Below the pieces are notes generated by a model. That model searched no databases, was not told the DNA's origin, and saw nothing but the letters and a program-made list of their open reading frames with translations. From positions 62,001 through 126,000 of the forward strand of contig NZ_BAGC01000110.1 in NCBI RefSeq assembly GCF_000308655.1: a stretch of 64,000 bases of DNA, given 5' to 3'. A program made the position numbers and the translations under genes. Below, in pieces: positions 53,161-62,248 of the stretch (positions are counted from its first letter, which is position 1; each line of letters starts with the position of its first letter). Origin of the DNA: Nocardia niigatensis NBRC 100131 (GTDB taxonomy: Bacteria > Actinomycetota > Actinomycetes > Mycobacteriales > Mycobacteriaceae).

Positions 53161-54771
53161 GACATTGAGTTGCTGAAGGAGATGGCGTTGAGAGTGCGGG
53201 TCGGTTCGGCTGCGCAGAGGAAGATCACGAACCCGGTCGAGAAAATCGGTGACTCGACTACTGAGATGGCCTGACTGCAGGGTGTTTCGCAGACCCAGCG
53301 GCGTCGCATCGATCAGCAGGTCGGCGGCCATCCGAGTAGTTTCTGGCCGGCGCACGACGTTTGCGACGGAAAGCAGTGTGGTCGCGACGTCGCGCAGCGC
53401 GAAATCATGATCGGCGCGGCGGCCCGGATCGATCACCTGCCTCCGTGCCCGCCGAAGGGCGTCGATCGACTGTCGCATGGCGCTCACCACCAGTATCGTG
53501 TCCGAGCGGTCGGCAGCTGCACGGGCGGTCATGGATAGCGCGTGGGCTTCCCCAGTCGCGATTCTCATGCGACGGTATAGGTTTGCCGCTGCAGCGGCCG
53601 CCGCCAAGCGCTTGTCTGGCGTGTCCTCGATTTCCGCTTCCAGCAGAAGAATGTTGGCTTCGGCGAGCGGATTGGATCCCGCCGATGTAATCGTGCGGGC
53701 CTGACTGAGCGCGTCACGGGCACCAGACATATCCCCGAGAACCGAGCGAATGCGTGCGGCTGCACGCAGCGCTCCGGCCAGCCCGAGCGTGTCCGGCGAG
53801 GCTCGGAAACTGCGCAGCGCCTCTTCCACGTCGGTGAGCGCACCCGCGGTGTCATGTTCGGTGAGCCGCAACATCGCTCGCTCGCGTAGCGTGTAGCCCA
53901 AACCGGGGGCACTGTCGATCTCGCGATAGTTCGAGACTGCTCGATCGAGCCGTCGACGTCCTTCGGTGTTTCGGCCCAGCAACAGCGCGTTGATGGCGAG
54001 CGCTCGCTCGGTATTCGCGATACCGAGCACGTCGCCGTGCTCAGCGTATGCGGCCGCCGCGTCCTCGTATGCCTCGTCGGCAGCTGCATAGTCGGCGGTC
54101 CATGCCAGCAGGTGGCCCCATTCGAGCAGGTAGTTGGCGCGAGGATGGCCGTCTGGGGCCCCGTCGAGCGCGTGTTGTATCGCGTCGAGAGCATTGAGGA
54201 TCTCGCCGCGGTGGCGGTACACAACGGACAGCTGCTTCCACGCCCGCCGGATCGCTGGTTCGTCACCGACGGATTCAGCTAGATGTTTTGCCAACGTCAG
54301 TACCGGCTCGGGATCCTCGGGGTAGCCACTACCCGAATGCGATTCGGCCAGCGAAACCAACGCCCACGCGCGCCCGCCCGGATCGTTTGCGGCCTCGAAA
54401 GCACGGTCGGCTGCGCGAAGATGTTCGGCAGCCTCGGGTTGCCGATCGAACTGATTGAGCGCCATGCCGGCCTCGAGATGAAGGTGGGCCGAGATCACGC
54501 CCCCATGCTCGCCCAGTGCCGTCAGGCCAGAGTTTGCCGTACTCAAGACCGCGGCGAGGTCATCCAGAAACCGAAATGCTTTGGCCCGCAGTGCAAGTGC
54601 CCAAGCATACGCATCGCAACTTTGCCAGGACGCAAGCAGCGGTAGGGCCCGGTCGGTTTCCGCTATGACCGTCGCCGGTTGCTGGGGGCTGATCCGGTCA
54701 AGGTAGTTGAGCCAGATCTGGACGTCTCGCAACGTCTCTGGTGTCGGCGCGGTGTCACTGGATCCGGACAT
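53161..54771 (-). pseudogene. TPR-CHAT protease, N-terminal TPR part (split by IS3)
   Basis: 537 codons from the ATG at 54771. A solenoid of about ten TPR-like repeats, for example AYAWALALRAKAFRFLDDLA, LHLEAGMALNQFDRQPEAAE, RAWKQLSVVYRHRGEILNAL and LSSVANVV-type helices near the end, followed by ATPLGLRNTLQSGHLSSRVT. At the IS edge the frame reads LLQQLNV; removing the IS and one GAC copy continues directly as QLAVLDPSEAPCTIGF in the CHAT half, giving one uninterrupted 884-aa protein. The TPR part likely senses a partner and activates the protease. Confidence 0.85.
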
Positions 54772-55168
54772 GGATCACGTCGCCGCTCTCATCGGCCAGC
54801 CCGCTGAAGGTGTAGCCGCTTGCCTTACCCGACAGCTTCCAGCCCTGGTGGTCGACCTTGCGGATCTCCGCGATCTGGACGTCGGTGTACCCGCAGTCTC
54901 GCAGGTATCGAATGACAGTGTCGGTTACTGTCTCCGCGCTCGCGGCCGAGTCGCCGGGCGCCGGTGTCCAACCGCGGGTGACTAGCCCGAGCGCTGCAGC
55001 CTTGAGAACATCGAAGGTGACACCTGCGGCGACCGCGTCGCTGATCCAGGTCACGGCTTCGACCGGAAGTGACAAGGTGCCCTCGTCGGGGATCGGTTGT
55101 GGTGCGCCAGAATCCACGACACGAGCCAAGACGATCGCGCTGCCGTCGCTGAGCCCGATCACCTGCAT
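54755..55168 (-). CDS. 137-aa partner protein of the TPR-CHAT protease
   Basis: From the ATG at 55168 with AAAGGATCC upstream. It opens MQVIGLSDGSAIVLARVVDS, has a central helical part (EAVTWISDAVAAGVTFDVLK) and a C-terminal beta-rich end (VDHQGWKLSGKASGYTFSGL, then GDVIHVRIQ). No signal peptide, TM helix or known motif. Its stop overlaps the TPR-CHAT start by 17 bp, so the two are co-translated. By analogy with protease-effector pairs it could be the sensor or the protease substrate; this is inference. Too small to be a gasdermin. Confidence 0.7.
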   Translation of the reverse strand: MQVIGLSDGSAIVLARVVDSGAPQPIPDEGTLSLPVEAVTWISDAVAAGVTFDVLKAAALGLVTRGWTPAPGDSAASAETVTDTVIRYLRDCGYTDVQIAEIRKVDHQGWKLSGKASGYTFSGLADESGDVIHVRIQ

Positions 55169-55644
55169 GTTGGATCCTTTCGTCGGTGTGCCTTCCATGC
55201 CTTGCCAGTAGCGAGAGCTCGCTCACTGCAAGCTAATCAGAGCGCATAGCTCACGTACTGCGAATGCGAGCGTTCGCTGGAGACATCTTGACGGCGATCT
55301 CCGCAAAGAAAAAGAACATGAGCTGCCTGAGGTTGCGCCGCCACAACTCGCTCTCCTCACTTTGCCTGGGCACGGGTCGTCTCGTGGATTGCGAGTTCGC
55401 CAAGCCGATCGAGGTCACGGCGCTGTGAACCCCACCAAACTCTCCCAACAGAGCAAGCGCAGTTCTATGCCGCTGTGCGGCCTTCGGGTGAGCAGAACCG
55501 ACCGGCGTTCTCAGCGGCCACCCGGGACGCTCCGATCGGCGTTACCATCGAGGGCTTCGGGCGCGGAGGCAGCATCGGAGCAGCCGCGCAGGAGATCATG
55601 CCCACGACGGCGGCCGCGCCCCGAATCGATAACGGGAGTCCGGT
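55169..55644. other. Region without an intact gene
   Basis: 476 bp upstream of the 137-aa gene. A plus-strand frame near 55475-55678 reads APIGVTIEGFGRGGSIGAAA but has no start signal or family match. Promoter elements of the protease module should lie at 55169-55300, where the DNA is AT-richer; none is certain. Confidence 0.3.
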
Positions 55645-55915
55645 ATGTCGACCTGACGGTGCCGGATCAGCCTGGTGACCTGGGCAGTGGCCTTCACGAT
55701 CGCGGCCGGTGTCTTGGCTAACCGGAACCGAATTCGGCAATCGCTCCGAATCCGCGGTCACCATCCTGCTGCTGGCGGTGTCCTTCTTCAAGATCCGCCT
55801 CATCGGCCTGCACTTCATGGACATCCGCACTGCCCCGCGCCGCCTGCGAGTCTGGTTCGAGGCCTACATCGCGGGCGTGCTGGGGATACTTATCGCCCTG
55901 TCCGTCCTGGCCTAG
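55645..55915 (+). pseudogene. COX4-like membrane subunit remnant
   Basis: ATG TCG ACC is followed directly by TGA; then RCRISLVTWAVAFTIAAG (helix 1) is in frame, and after a frame change near 55708 SWLTGTEFGNRSESAVTILL, AVSFFKIRLIGLHFMDIRTA and YIAGVLGILIALSVLA complete two more helices. The FFKIRLIGLHFMDIRTAP pattern is the cytochrome c oxidase subunit IV-like family, and the intact gene at 61946 has FVKAYFIGSEFMELRSAP. One stop and one frameshift inactivate this copy. Confidence 0.6.
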
Positions 55916-56191
55916 CGCGGGCGAGCCCTCGACGGATGGCCGGTGAGACAACGATCTCGCCGACCATCCGCGTACGTCTCACGAGCCATTGCCTTCCAGC
56001 CTGGTGAACTGTGCGACAACCGATTCGAGATCGTCATGGTCGGCGCGAACCTGGTGTTCTACAGCGCAGTCGGGTGGTGCCCGGCAACGCTGCTGTTACG
56101 ACGAGCCGGAGTTCCCACCGAGCCGGCGACCTGCCGTGCGCAGCGACACTGACGCGTGACGACAAACCCAGTCGACCAAATGCGTTCAGCC

Positions 56192-57088
56192 TCAATGCCG
56201 CATCGAAGGCACGGTGTTGTGGTCGGTAACCACATCGGAATCGTTCGCACGCAACATCGTGCAAGTCGCAGTAACCGCAGGACGATTCGGATCGGACTGA
56301 TAGAGATGGACATTGAGGGCAGCCACTCTCCCGCCCACGCGGTCCACGACCGCAACCGCGGAGAGAGGAACGTCGCCGATGGATGCCGGCCGATGGAATG
56401 TGACATCGAGGCCGAGGGTCCGCACAGGCCCGGCAGCGGCCGTCGCTGCGTCGAGCAGCGCGAGGTCCGCCAGCGACACCAAGATGCCTCCGTGAACGAT
56501 TCCGAATGGGTTTGACATCCACGGCTCCGGGTGCAGCGTCAGAACAGACCTTCCGGGCACGCGATCCTTCACTTCGACGGCGAGGAAGGTCGTCAGAGAT
56601 TTCCCTCGAGGCATAAAGCGGTCCACGCTTTCGGCCGCAACCTCGTCGCCCACGGCGGGCACCACCGCGAATCTGCCGGTGACGTGCGTGACCAGCTTGC
56701 CCGCCGGTGATAGGACGCGACCTGCGGCGAGCACCGTGTCCGCCCCGATGTCGAGCACCTCGGCCTCGGCTGTCACCCGACCTTCCCCGCGCAGGCCTCG
56801 CTCTCCCACGCTCAGCTGCAATGACAGCGTCCGAATTCCGACCTCCGGCACGAGCACCGACTGCACCGCGCGGCCGACGACGAAATCAGCGAGCGGCCCC
56901 AGCCAGCCGATGGGCAGCAACCCGGGCATGCCTTCTGCCAACTGCTGTTCGGCCAAGACCTGCCCGGAACTGTGACCAGTCTGTCTGATTCCGAATCGGC
57001 GCTCAGGACGACCGAGCGGGTGACTCTCCACCTCGACCGCACGCGCGGCCGGGTCGTCCGCGACAATCCGTTGGCCGAGCAACGTCAT
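56192..57088 (-). CDS. PaaI-type thioesterase with two hotdog domains
   Basis: 298 aa. Two hotdog folds in tandem: the first (ADFVVGRAVQSVLVPEVGIR, LSLQLSVGERG) lacks a clear catalytic loop, while the second has the PaaI signature NPFGIVHGGILVSLADLALL and TLGLDVTFHRPASIGDVPLS. Such proteins hydrolyse acyl-CoA thioesters, often aromatic or fatty. Its promoter region carries a TTGAATCTAGATTAA palindrome shared with the 60583 operon. Confidence 0.83.
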   Translation of the reverse strand: MTLLGQRIVADDPAARAVEVESHPLGRPERRFGIRQTGHSSGQVLAEQQLAEGMPGLLPIGWLGPLADFVVGRAVQSVLVPEVGIRTLSLQLSVGERGLRGEGRVTAEAEVLDIGADTVLAAGRVLSPAGKLVTHVTGRFAVVPAVGDEVAAESVDRFMPRGKSLTTFLAVEVKDRVPGRSVLTLHPEPWMSNPFGIVHGGILVSLADLALLDAATAAAGPVRTLGLDVTFHRPASIGDVPLSAVAVVDRVGGRVAALNVHLYQSDPNRPAVTATCTMLRANDSDVVTDHNTVPSMRH

Positions 57089-57125
57089 TGATCACTCCTA
57101 TTCGGCAAGGTCCTTCGGACGCTAA

Positions 57126-57140
57126 TTGAATCTAGATTAA
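57126..57140. promoter_or_regulatory. Shared operator motif, copy A
   Basis: TTGAATCTAGATTAA, 38 bp upstream of the thioesterase start. The core AATCTAGATT is a perfect palindrome. It matches 13 of 15 positions of copy B (60514-60528), in a locally AT-rich island. Confidence 0.6.
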
Positions 57141-57299
57141 TTTCTTACGTCAACAAAGAAGCCACGGGTCTCACTTCCAGCGGGCCCGCCATCGCGGTCG
57201 CGGATTGCCGCACATTCACAGCCGACACCCAGCCGGTGTCAAAACGCGCCAGACGTCCAGCCGTGACCGTTCCCATGTCGGCGATGGCGGTACGGCCGG

Positions 57300-57878
57300 C
57301 TACAACGGCGGAAGTGGCGTGGCCTGCGCGGGGTTCAGCGCATCCAGCAGGAGACTCAAGTACCGCCGTCGCGCAGGCTTTTCGAGCTCGACGGCGCCGA
57401 GAGCGGTGATGATCATCGAGACGAGGTACGGAACATCCTGCGGTTCGATGTCCGGACGCAGGTTTCCCGCAGCCTGAGCCCGCGCGACGGCAGCCCCGAA
57501 GATCTCCCCGCTCTGCGCCAGGAATTCCGCGGTGACCTCGGTGAGGTTGCCGACCGAGGTGACGAGCCCGCGCTCGCGGTGCATGATGTCGGCCACGTGT
57601 TCGGCCACATCGAGCAGGGCCTCTCGAGGCCGGCCTTCCGCGTCGAACTCGGCCAGTACCGGTTGAATCTCGGTCGTGAGGATCCGTTCGTAGACGGCAC
57701 GGGCCAACGCCTCGCGGTTGGGGAAGTGCCGGTACAACGTCGCCACGCCGACGCCCGCTTCGCGTGCGATGTGAGCAAGGGTCGTCGAGCCGCCCTCAGT
57801 GGCGAACAGACGCCGGGCCGCATCGATGATCCGGGAGATGCTCGTGAAGGCGTCCGTCCGAAGCGGTTTCGTCGCCAC
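57300..57878 (-). CDS. TetR-family transcriptional regulator
   Basis: 192 aa; HTH TTLAHIAREAGVGVATLYRH with FPNREALARAVYE, and a ligand domain RERGLVTSVGNLTEVTAEFL. It is divergent from the MMPL transporter with a perfect 7-2-7 palindrome between them, so it most likely represses the transporter and itself. The closely placed thioesterase gene may be part of the same response. Confidence 0.9.
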   Translation of the reverse strand: MATKPLRTDAFTSISRIIDAARRLFATEGGSTTLAHIAREAGVGVATLYRHFPNREALARAVYERILTTEIQPVLAEFDAEGRPREALLDVAEHVADIMHRERGLVTSVGNLTEVTAEFLAQSGEIFGAAVARAQAAGNLRPDIEPQDVPYLVSMIITALGAVELEKPARRRYLSLLLDALNPAQATPLPPL

Positions 57879-57966
57879 GCAGACTTCGCTCCTTCAGTCG
57901 ATTCACCGATACCCGGGCTGTGACCGAGCGTACCTTGCCAGCCAAAATGATAGCTCACTACCGTTT

Positions 57967-57982
57967 TGATAGTTGACTATCA
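57967..57982. promoter_or_regulatory. TetR operator TGATAGT-N2-ACTATCA
   Basis: A perfect inverted repeat with a TG spacer in the 163-bp gap between the TetR and MMPL genes. A weaker second copy (TGATAGCTCACTA, 57948-57960) lies 7 bp upstream. Two adjacent sites suggest cooperative binding. Confidence 0.68.
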
Positions 57983-58041
57983 GTTGCCTACGTGGCAGGA
58001 CCGTTGTGGCCGCCGCCGGGTGCGCCGAGAGGAATCACGCA

Positions 58042-60390
58042 ATGTCGAGCCTGCTGTATCACATCGGAAAAACCGCCTATCGGCGACCTTGGCACTTCAT
58101 CGCGCCCTGGGCCGTAGTTCTGGCGACGATCATCGGCCTGCTCGCCGTCTACCCAACCCAGCTGAGCAGCGAGGCGCGGATCGACGGCACGCCCGCCCAG
58201 AACCTCATCGACGACCTTGCCGAGAAAATGCCGCTGATGGCAGGTGGCCAGGGCATCATCGCCTTCGAGACCGAGAACGGTTCACGGATCGACTCCGGGG
58301 ACAACCTCAGCACGCTGCTTGCTGCAGTCGACAAGGTGTACACCAGTGACCATGTCATCGACGCCCGCGCGGTACTGAAGCAGCAAGCCGCGAAGGGGAT
58401 GAACAGTCCCACCATTCGCGCCGCCGGAGCGACCACGCTCTCCGGAGCTTCATCGGGTCAGGCCGCCGCGACCCCGCTGACCATCAACGGACAGGCGGTG
58501 CCGGGCGTAATCATCTCCCCGGACAAGACCAGCGCCGTTCTCCAATTCCAGTTCGACAAGCAGACTTTCGAACTCCCCACCGACACCATCGATAACACAG
58601 TGGAGGCGGCGAAACACGTCACCGCCGGCCACGACATCGCCGTGCTGCCGTCGGCATCGATGGTCCAGGTGCCCGCCATCGTGGGCGCGGGTGAGGTGGC
58701 GGGTGTCGCGATCGCCGCACTCGTGCTGCTGGTGACCCTGGGATCGGTGATCGCGGCCGGGCTACCGCTGGTGACCGCGTTGACCGGTGTCGGCGTAGGA
58801 GTCGGTGGCGCTCTGGTGGTGTCGCATCTGGTCTCGCTGCATTCGCTCAGTGCGGTCCTCGGGCTCATGATCGGCCTGGCCGTCGGCATCGATTACGCAC
58901 TGTTCATCGTCAACAGGCAGCGCCGCTACATTCTCGACCATGACGCGAGCGCCGAGGAAGCCGTGGGTCGCGCGCTCGGGACCTCGGGCACCGCAGTGGT
59001 ATTCGCGGGCAGCACGGTCGCCATCGCACTGACCGCGCTCGCCATCGTCCGGATCCACCTGATCATGACCATGGGTATCGCCGCCACGGCGACGGTCGTG
59101 ATCGCCGTCCTGGCCGCGGTGACGCTGCTGCCCGCGCTGCTCGGCCTCACCGGCGAGCGAATCTGCTCGCCCAGAGCGCGCCAGCGGGCTGCCTTCAGGC
59201 GGGCCGCCGATATACCCTCGCGGCGGGTGCGCAAGGTCGCGACCACCTGGGTAGGCATGGTGAGCAGGCACCGATTCCTCGCGGCGACGGCCGCGCTGGT
59301 CATTGCCGGGCTGCTCGCGTTTCCGGCCACGCAGATGAGCCTCGGCTTGTCTTCGGGTGCGAGCTACAACCAGGGGACCGCACAGCGTGAGAGTTACGAA
59401 GTCGTGAAGAACCGCTTCGGTCCGGGGTACAACGGGCCGCTCGTCGTTGTCGCCGACGCCGGAAACCGGGAAGGTCCGATCGCCACCACCGATATCGCTG
59501 CCCTCTATCGCGATCTGACGCAGCTGCCCGGCGTCACGTCGGTGACACTCGGCGCTGTGAGCGACAACGGCCGGACCGTCGTCTTCTCCGTAGTGCCGAG
59601 CAGCGGGCCCACGGACTCGCCCACTGAGCAACTTGTTCACGAGATCCGCAGCGGGGCACCGACTTTCGCGAGTGAACGACACGTGGACATCGGCGTTACC
59701 GGATTCACCGCACTGGGTATCGACGTGTCGGCACGCCTCGCCCACGCACTCCCCGTCTACCTGGCGGTGGTGGCGGTGTTGTCGATCTTCTTGCTGGCCT
59801 TGGTGTTCCGCTCCATCCTCATCCCGATCAAGGCCACCCTCGGCTTCGTGCTGAGCATTCTCGCCGCGTTCGGCGCCACCACCGCCGTTTTCCAGCAGGG
59901 CTGGGGGCAGGCGCTCCTCGGATTCCACGCCACCTCGCCGATCCTGGCGGTACTGCCCATCGTCGCCACCGGCCTGCTGTACGGGCTCGCCATGGACTAC
60001 GAGGTCTTCCTGGTATCCGCCATGAAGGAAGCCCACGCACACGGACGGCACGGGAACGAGGCCATCGCCCACGGTTTCGAACAGGCCGCACGAGTCGTAG
60101 TCGCCGCCGCGGCCATCATGACGGCCGTCTTCGCGGGCTTCATCTTCAACGACGACCCGATGATCCGGCAGTTCGGCTTCGCATTGGCGGTCGGCGTCGT
60201 CGTCGACGCCTTCGTGGTGCGCATGCTGCTGATGCCCGCCCTGATGTCGATCTTCGGCGATGCCGTCTGGTGGATGCCGCGCGCACTCCAGCGCGTACTG
60301 CCGAATATCGACATCGAAGGACAGGGACTCGACCTCGAACCGGCGGATGAGCTTCCCGCTCAGCAGGATCTGGTTGCATCCGGGTCATAA
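58042..60390 (+). CDS. MMPL-family RND transporter
   Basis: 782 aa from the ATG at 58042 (GAGAGG 9 bases upstream). Twelve membrane helices in two RND halves, each preceded by a large extracytoplasmic loop; hallmarks are GIDYALFIVNRQRRYILD in the first half and GLAMDYEVFLVSAMKEAHA in the second, each with the proton-relay Asp. Ends in a short cytoplasmic tail. MMPL proteins export lipids, siderophores or drugs. Control by the divergent TetR suggests an inducible substrate such as a fatty acid or toxicant. Confidence 0.92.
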   Translation: MSSLLYHIGKTAYRRPWHFIAPWAVVLATIIGLLAVYPTQLSSEARIDGTPAQNLIDDLAEKMPLMAGGQGIIAFETENGSRIDSGDNLSTLLAAVDKVYTSDHVIDARAVLKQQAAKGMNSPTIRAAGATTLSGASSGQAAATPLTINGQAVPGVIISPDKTSAVLQFQFDKQTFELPTDTIDNTVEAAKHVTAGHDIAVLPSASMVQVPAIVGAGEVAGVAIAALVLLVTLGSVIAAGLPLVTALTGVGVGVGGALVVSHLVSLHSLSAVLGLMIGLAVGIDYALFIVNRQRRYILDHDASAEEAVGRALGTSGTAVVFAGSTVAIALTALAIVRIHLIMTMGIAATATVVIAVLAAVTLLPALLGLTGERICSPRARQRAAFRRAADIPSRRVRKVATTWVGMVSRHRFLAATAALVIAGLLAFPATQMSLGLSSGASYNQGTAQRESYEVVKNRFGPGYNGPLVVVADAGNREGPIATTDIAALYRDLTQLPGVTSVTLGAVSDNGRTVVFSVVPSSGPTDSPTEQLVHEIRSGAPTFASERHVDIGVTGFTALGIDVSARLAHALPVYLAVVAVLSIFLLALVFRSILIPIKATLGFVLSILAAFGATTAVFQQGWGQALLGFHATSPILAVLPIVATGLLYGLAMDYEVFLVSAMKEAHAHGRHGNEAIAHGFEQAARVVVAAAAIMTAVFAGFIFNDDPMIRQFGFALAVGVVVDAFVVRMLLMPALMSIFGDAVWWMPRALQRVLPNIDIEGQGLDLEPADELPAQQDLVASGS

Positions 60391-60403
60391 CCCCTCGACG
60401 CCC

Positions 60404-60442
60404 CGGGTGCCTCTCCCGAACGCGATTCGGAAGTGGCACCCG
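60404..60442 (+). terminator. Hairpin after the MMPL gene
   Basis: CGGGTGCC and GGCACCCG enclose an inner pair CGAA-CGCGA-TTCG. The double hairpin starts 13 bp after the stop codon and lacks a T-run, like many actinobacterial terminators. Confidence 0.5.
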
Positions 60443-60513
60443 AGGCCCCACGGCCCGACCCCGCCGGGAGGTGCCGAGCGGTAGCGGCACCCACCAATGG
60501 AAGGTGTGATTAT

Positions 60514-60528
60514 TTTAATATAGATTAA
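60514..60528. promoter_or_regulatory. Shared operator motif, copy B
   Basis: TTTAATATAGATTAA, 54 bp upstream of the 60583 operon. It differs from copy A (57126-57140) at two positions and lies in the same kind of AT-rich island, so both genes may answer to one regulator. Confidence 0.58.
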
Positions 60529-60582
60529 CCTTGCTGTACCGCCCAAGTCGGCCACCCGCCGACCCGATCGAAGGATGCCCCG

Positions 60583-61293
60583 ATGAACGCTCGAGTCAGG
60601 AATCTCTGCGCACTGGGTGGACCAGCGGCGCTCGTAGTCACGCTCATCGGCTGGACGATCGCGGGCCTGCTGCCGCTCCCGCTGAGCCCGTCGGCTTCCA
60701 CCGACGAGGTCGTGCGCTTCTACACCGAGGACCCGACCCGGGTGATGATCGGCTTTGTCATGGCCTCGGTGGGCGTGGTGCTGATGCTCCCGATGTTCGG
60801 GCTCATCTCCATGCACATGCTGCGCATGGAGGGCCGCACGCCCCTGCTGACCTTCGTTCAGCTGATCGCCGCCGCGGTCACCGTCATCATCAACCTGGTT
60901 CCGCAGATGCTGTTCGCGCTCATGGCATTTCGAACCGATCGGGATCCGCACACCTTGCAGCTGCTGAACGATGTGACCTGGATGATCCTGTTCACCCCCA
61001 TCATGCCGTTCATCATTCAGAACCTCGTGATCGGCACCGCGGTGCTGAACGACAAGCACGGCATCTTCCCGCGCTGGAGCGGGTACCTCAACCTGTGGGT
61101 CGCCTTCGCATTCGTTCCCGACGTGCTCGCGTACTTCTTCCTTTCGGGCCCCTTCGCCTGGAACGGCGTCTTCGTGTTCTGGCTTGCCCTCGGCGCGTAC
61201 GGCGCATTCCTCGTCGGTATGTACTTCGCTGTTCGACAGGCGAATTCCACGCTCGACGAAGCTCTCGGCGCGCCGGCACCGGTAACGGCATGA
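60583..61293 (+). CDS. Polytopic membrane protein of unknown function
   Basis: 236 aa with six to seven hydrophobic helices, beginning LCALGGPAALVVTLIGWTIA and including MIGFVMASVGVVLMLPMFGL, TWMILFTPIMPFIIQNLVIG and FVFWLALGAYGAFLVGMYFA. No cofactor-binding motif is evident. First gene of an operon with NorE-like and COX4-like subunits; the stop overlaps the next ATG (ATGA), so it probably belongs to the same membrane complex or pathway. Family not recognised with certainty. Confidence 0.7.
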   Translation: MNARVRNLCALGGPAALVVTLIGWTIAGLLPLPLSPSASTDEVVRFYTEDPTRVMIGFVMASVGVVLMLPMFGLISMHMLRMEGRTPLLTFVQLIAAAVTVIINLVPQMLFALMAFRTDRDPHTLQLLNDVTWMILFTPIMPFIIQNLVIGTAVLNDKHGIFPRWSGYLNLWVAFAFVPDVLAYFFLSGPFAWNGVFVFWLALGAYGAFLVGMYFAVRQANSTLDEALGAPAPVTA

Positions 61294-61949
61294 CAGCGTC
61301 GGGATCTTTCGACGCCATAGAGCTGCCGGCGTTCGTCTGGGACGAAATCGGCTCGGACCCGGAAGCCGTCGACCAGGCGAAGCCCGACCCCAGCGACGCG
61401 CCGGGCGAGCTGGGTTTGTGGGTATTCATCCTCGGCGACATGACCCTGTTCGGTCTCTTCTTCGCTGTCTTCCTGTGGGAGAACCGGCGCGACCGGATCG
61501 CCTTCGCCGAATCAGCGGCGCATCTGCACCGATCGATCGGCGCCGTCAATACGCTGGTATTGCTGCTGAGTTCCTACCTGGTGGTCGTCGCGCTGCACGC
61601 GTACCGACGAGGCTCGATGGCACACGCACGTGTCGTGCTGATCGGAGTTCTCGGGTGCGCCATGGTGTTCGCGGCATTGAAGGCCGTCGAGTACAGCGCC
61701 GCGATCACCTCCGGGCACGTGGTCACGAGCAATATGTTCTGGACGTTCTACTTCATCCTGACCGGGATTCATCTCCTGCATGTGTTGATCGGCGCGATCC
61801 TCGTGACGCTCTGGTGCCGGAAGTGCACCGATGGCAAAGCCGGAACCACCGCCACCCGGTTCTCAGAGATCGCCGCCGTGTACTGGCACATGGTCGATCT
61901 GCTGTGGGTCGTCATCTTCACGCTTCTCTACGTGGGGTGTTATTCATGA
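61290..61949 (+). CDS. Cytochrome c oxidase subunit III-like protein (NorE type)
   Basis: 219 aa. Subunit III fold of five helices: LGLWVFILGDMTLFGLFFAV (opening with the typical GxWxFLxxD), HRSIGAVNTLVLLLSSYLVV, MFWTFYFILTGIHLLHVLIG and AVYWHMVDLLWVVIFTLLYV. The H-M-V-D-L-L-W motif marks the family. The short form with a 50-residue N-terminal extension resembles NorE, an accessory of nitric oxide or heme-copper oxidases. No catalytic subunit I gene is in the window. Confidence 0.8.
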   Translation: MTASGSFDAIELPAFVWDEIGSDPEAVDQAKPDPSDAPGELGLWVFILGDMTLFGLFFAVFLWENRRDRIAFAESAAHLHRSIGAVNTLVLLLSSYLVVVALHAYRRGSMAHARVVLIGVLGCAMVFAALKAVEYSAAITSGHVVTSNMFWTFYFILTGIHLLHVLIGAILVTLWCRKCTDGKAGTTATRFSEIAAVYWHMVDLLWVVIFTLLYVGCYS

Positions 61950-62221
61950 AGGCAGTCGATATCCCGCGCAGGGCGACATGGGTCTGGATCGGCCTTGTCG
62001 CCGCAACGTGCATAACCTGGTGGTTCGGCGCGGACCATCCTCTCGCCTCGATCAGCGTCAAGTTCGCGTCTGCCGCCGCGGTGGCCATCGCCTTCGTGAA
62101 GGCATATTTCATCGGATCGGAATTCATGGAGTTACGATCGGCACCGCTCGTCCTGCGGCGCGTGTTCCAAGGCTGGGTGGCTACCTTCGGTGTGGCTGCC
62201 ATGGTCCTGTCGGCCATTTGA
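61946..62221 (+). CDS. COX4-like membrane subunit (NorF-like)
   Basis: 91 aa with three helices; the signature FVKAYFIGSEFMELRSAPLV is the prokaryotic cytochrome c oxidase subunit IV-like family. ATG overlaps the NorE-like stop (ATGA). Together the pair matches the NorE/NorF arrangement. A decayed relative lies at 55645-55915. Confidence 0.8.
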   Translation: MKAVDIPRRATWVWIGLVAATCITWWFGADHPLASISVKFASAAAVAIAFVKAYFIGSEFMELRSAPLVLRRVFQGWVATFGVAAMVLSAI

Positions 62222-62248
62222 TCGCGACGGCGGAAACGGCAGGGGCGG

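Noticed and set aside
54755..55168. Gasdermin partner of the CHAT protease
   Set aside because: At 137 aa the protein is about half the size of bacterial gasdermins and lacks their N-terminal cysteine and long beta-sheet pattern.
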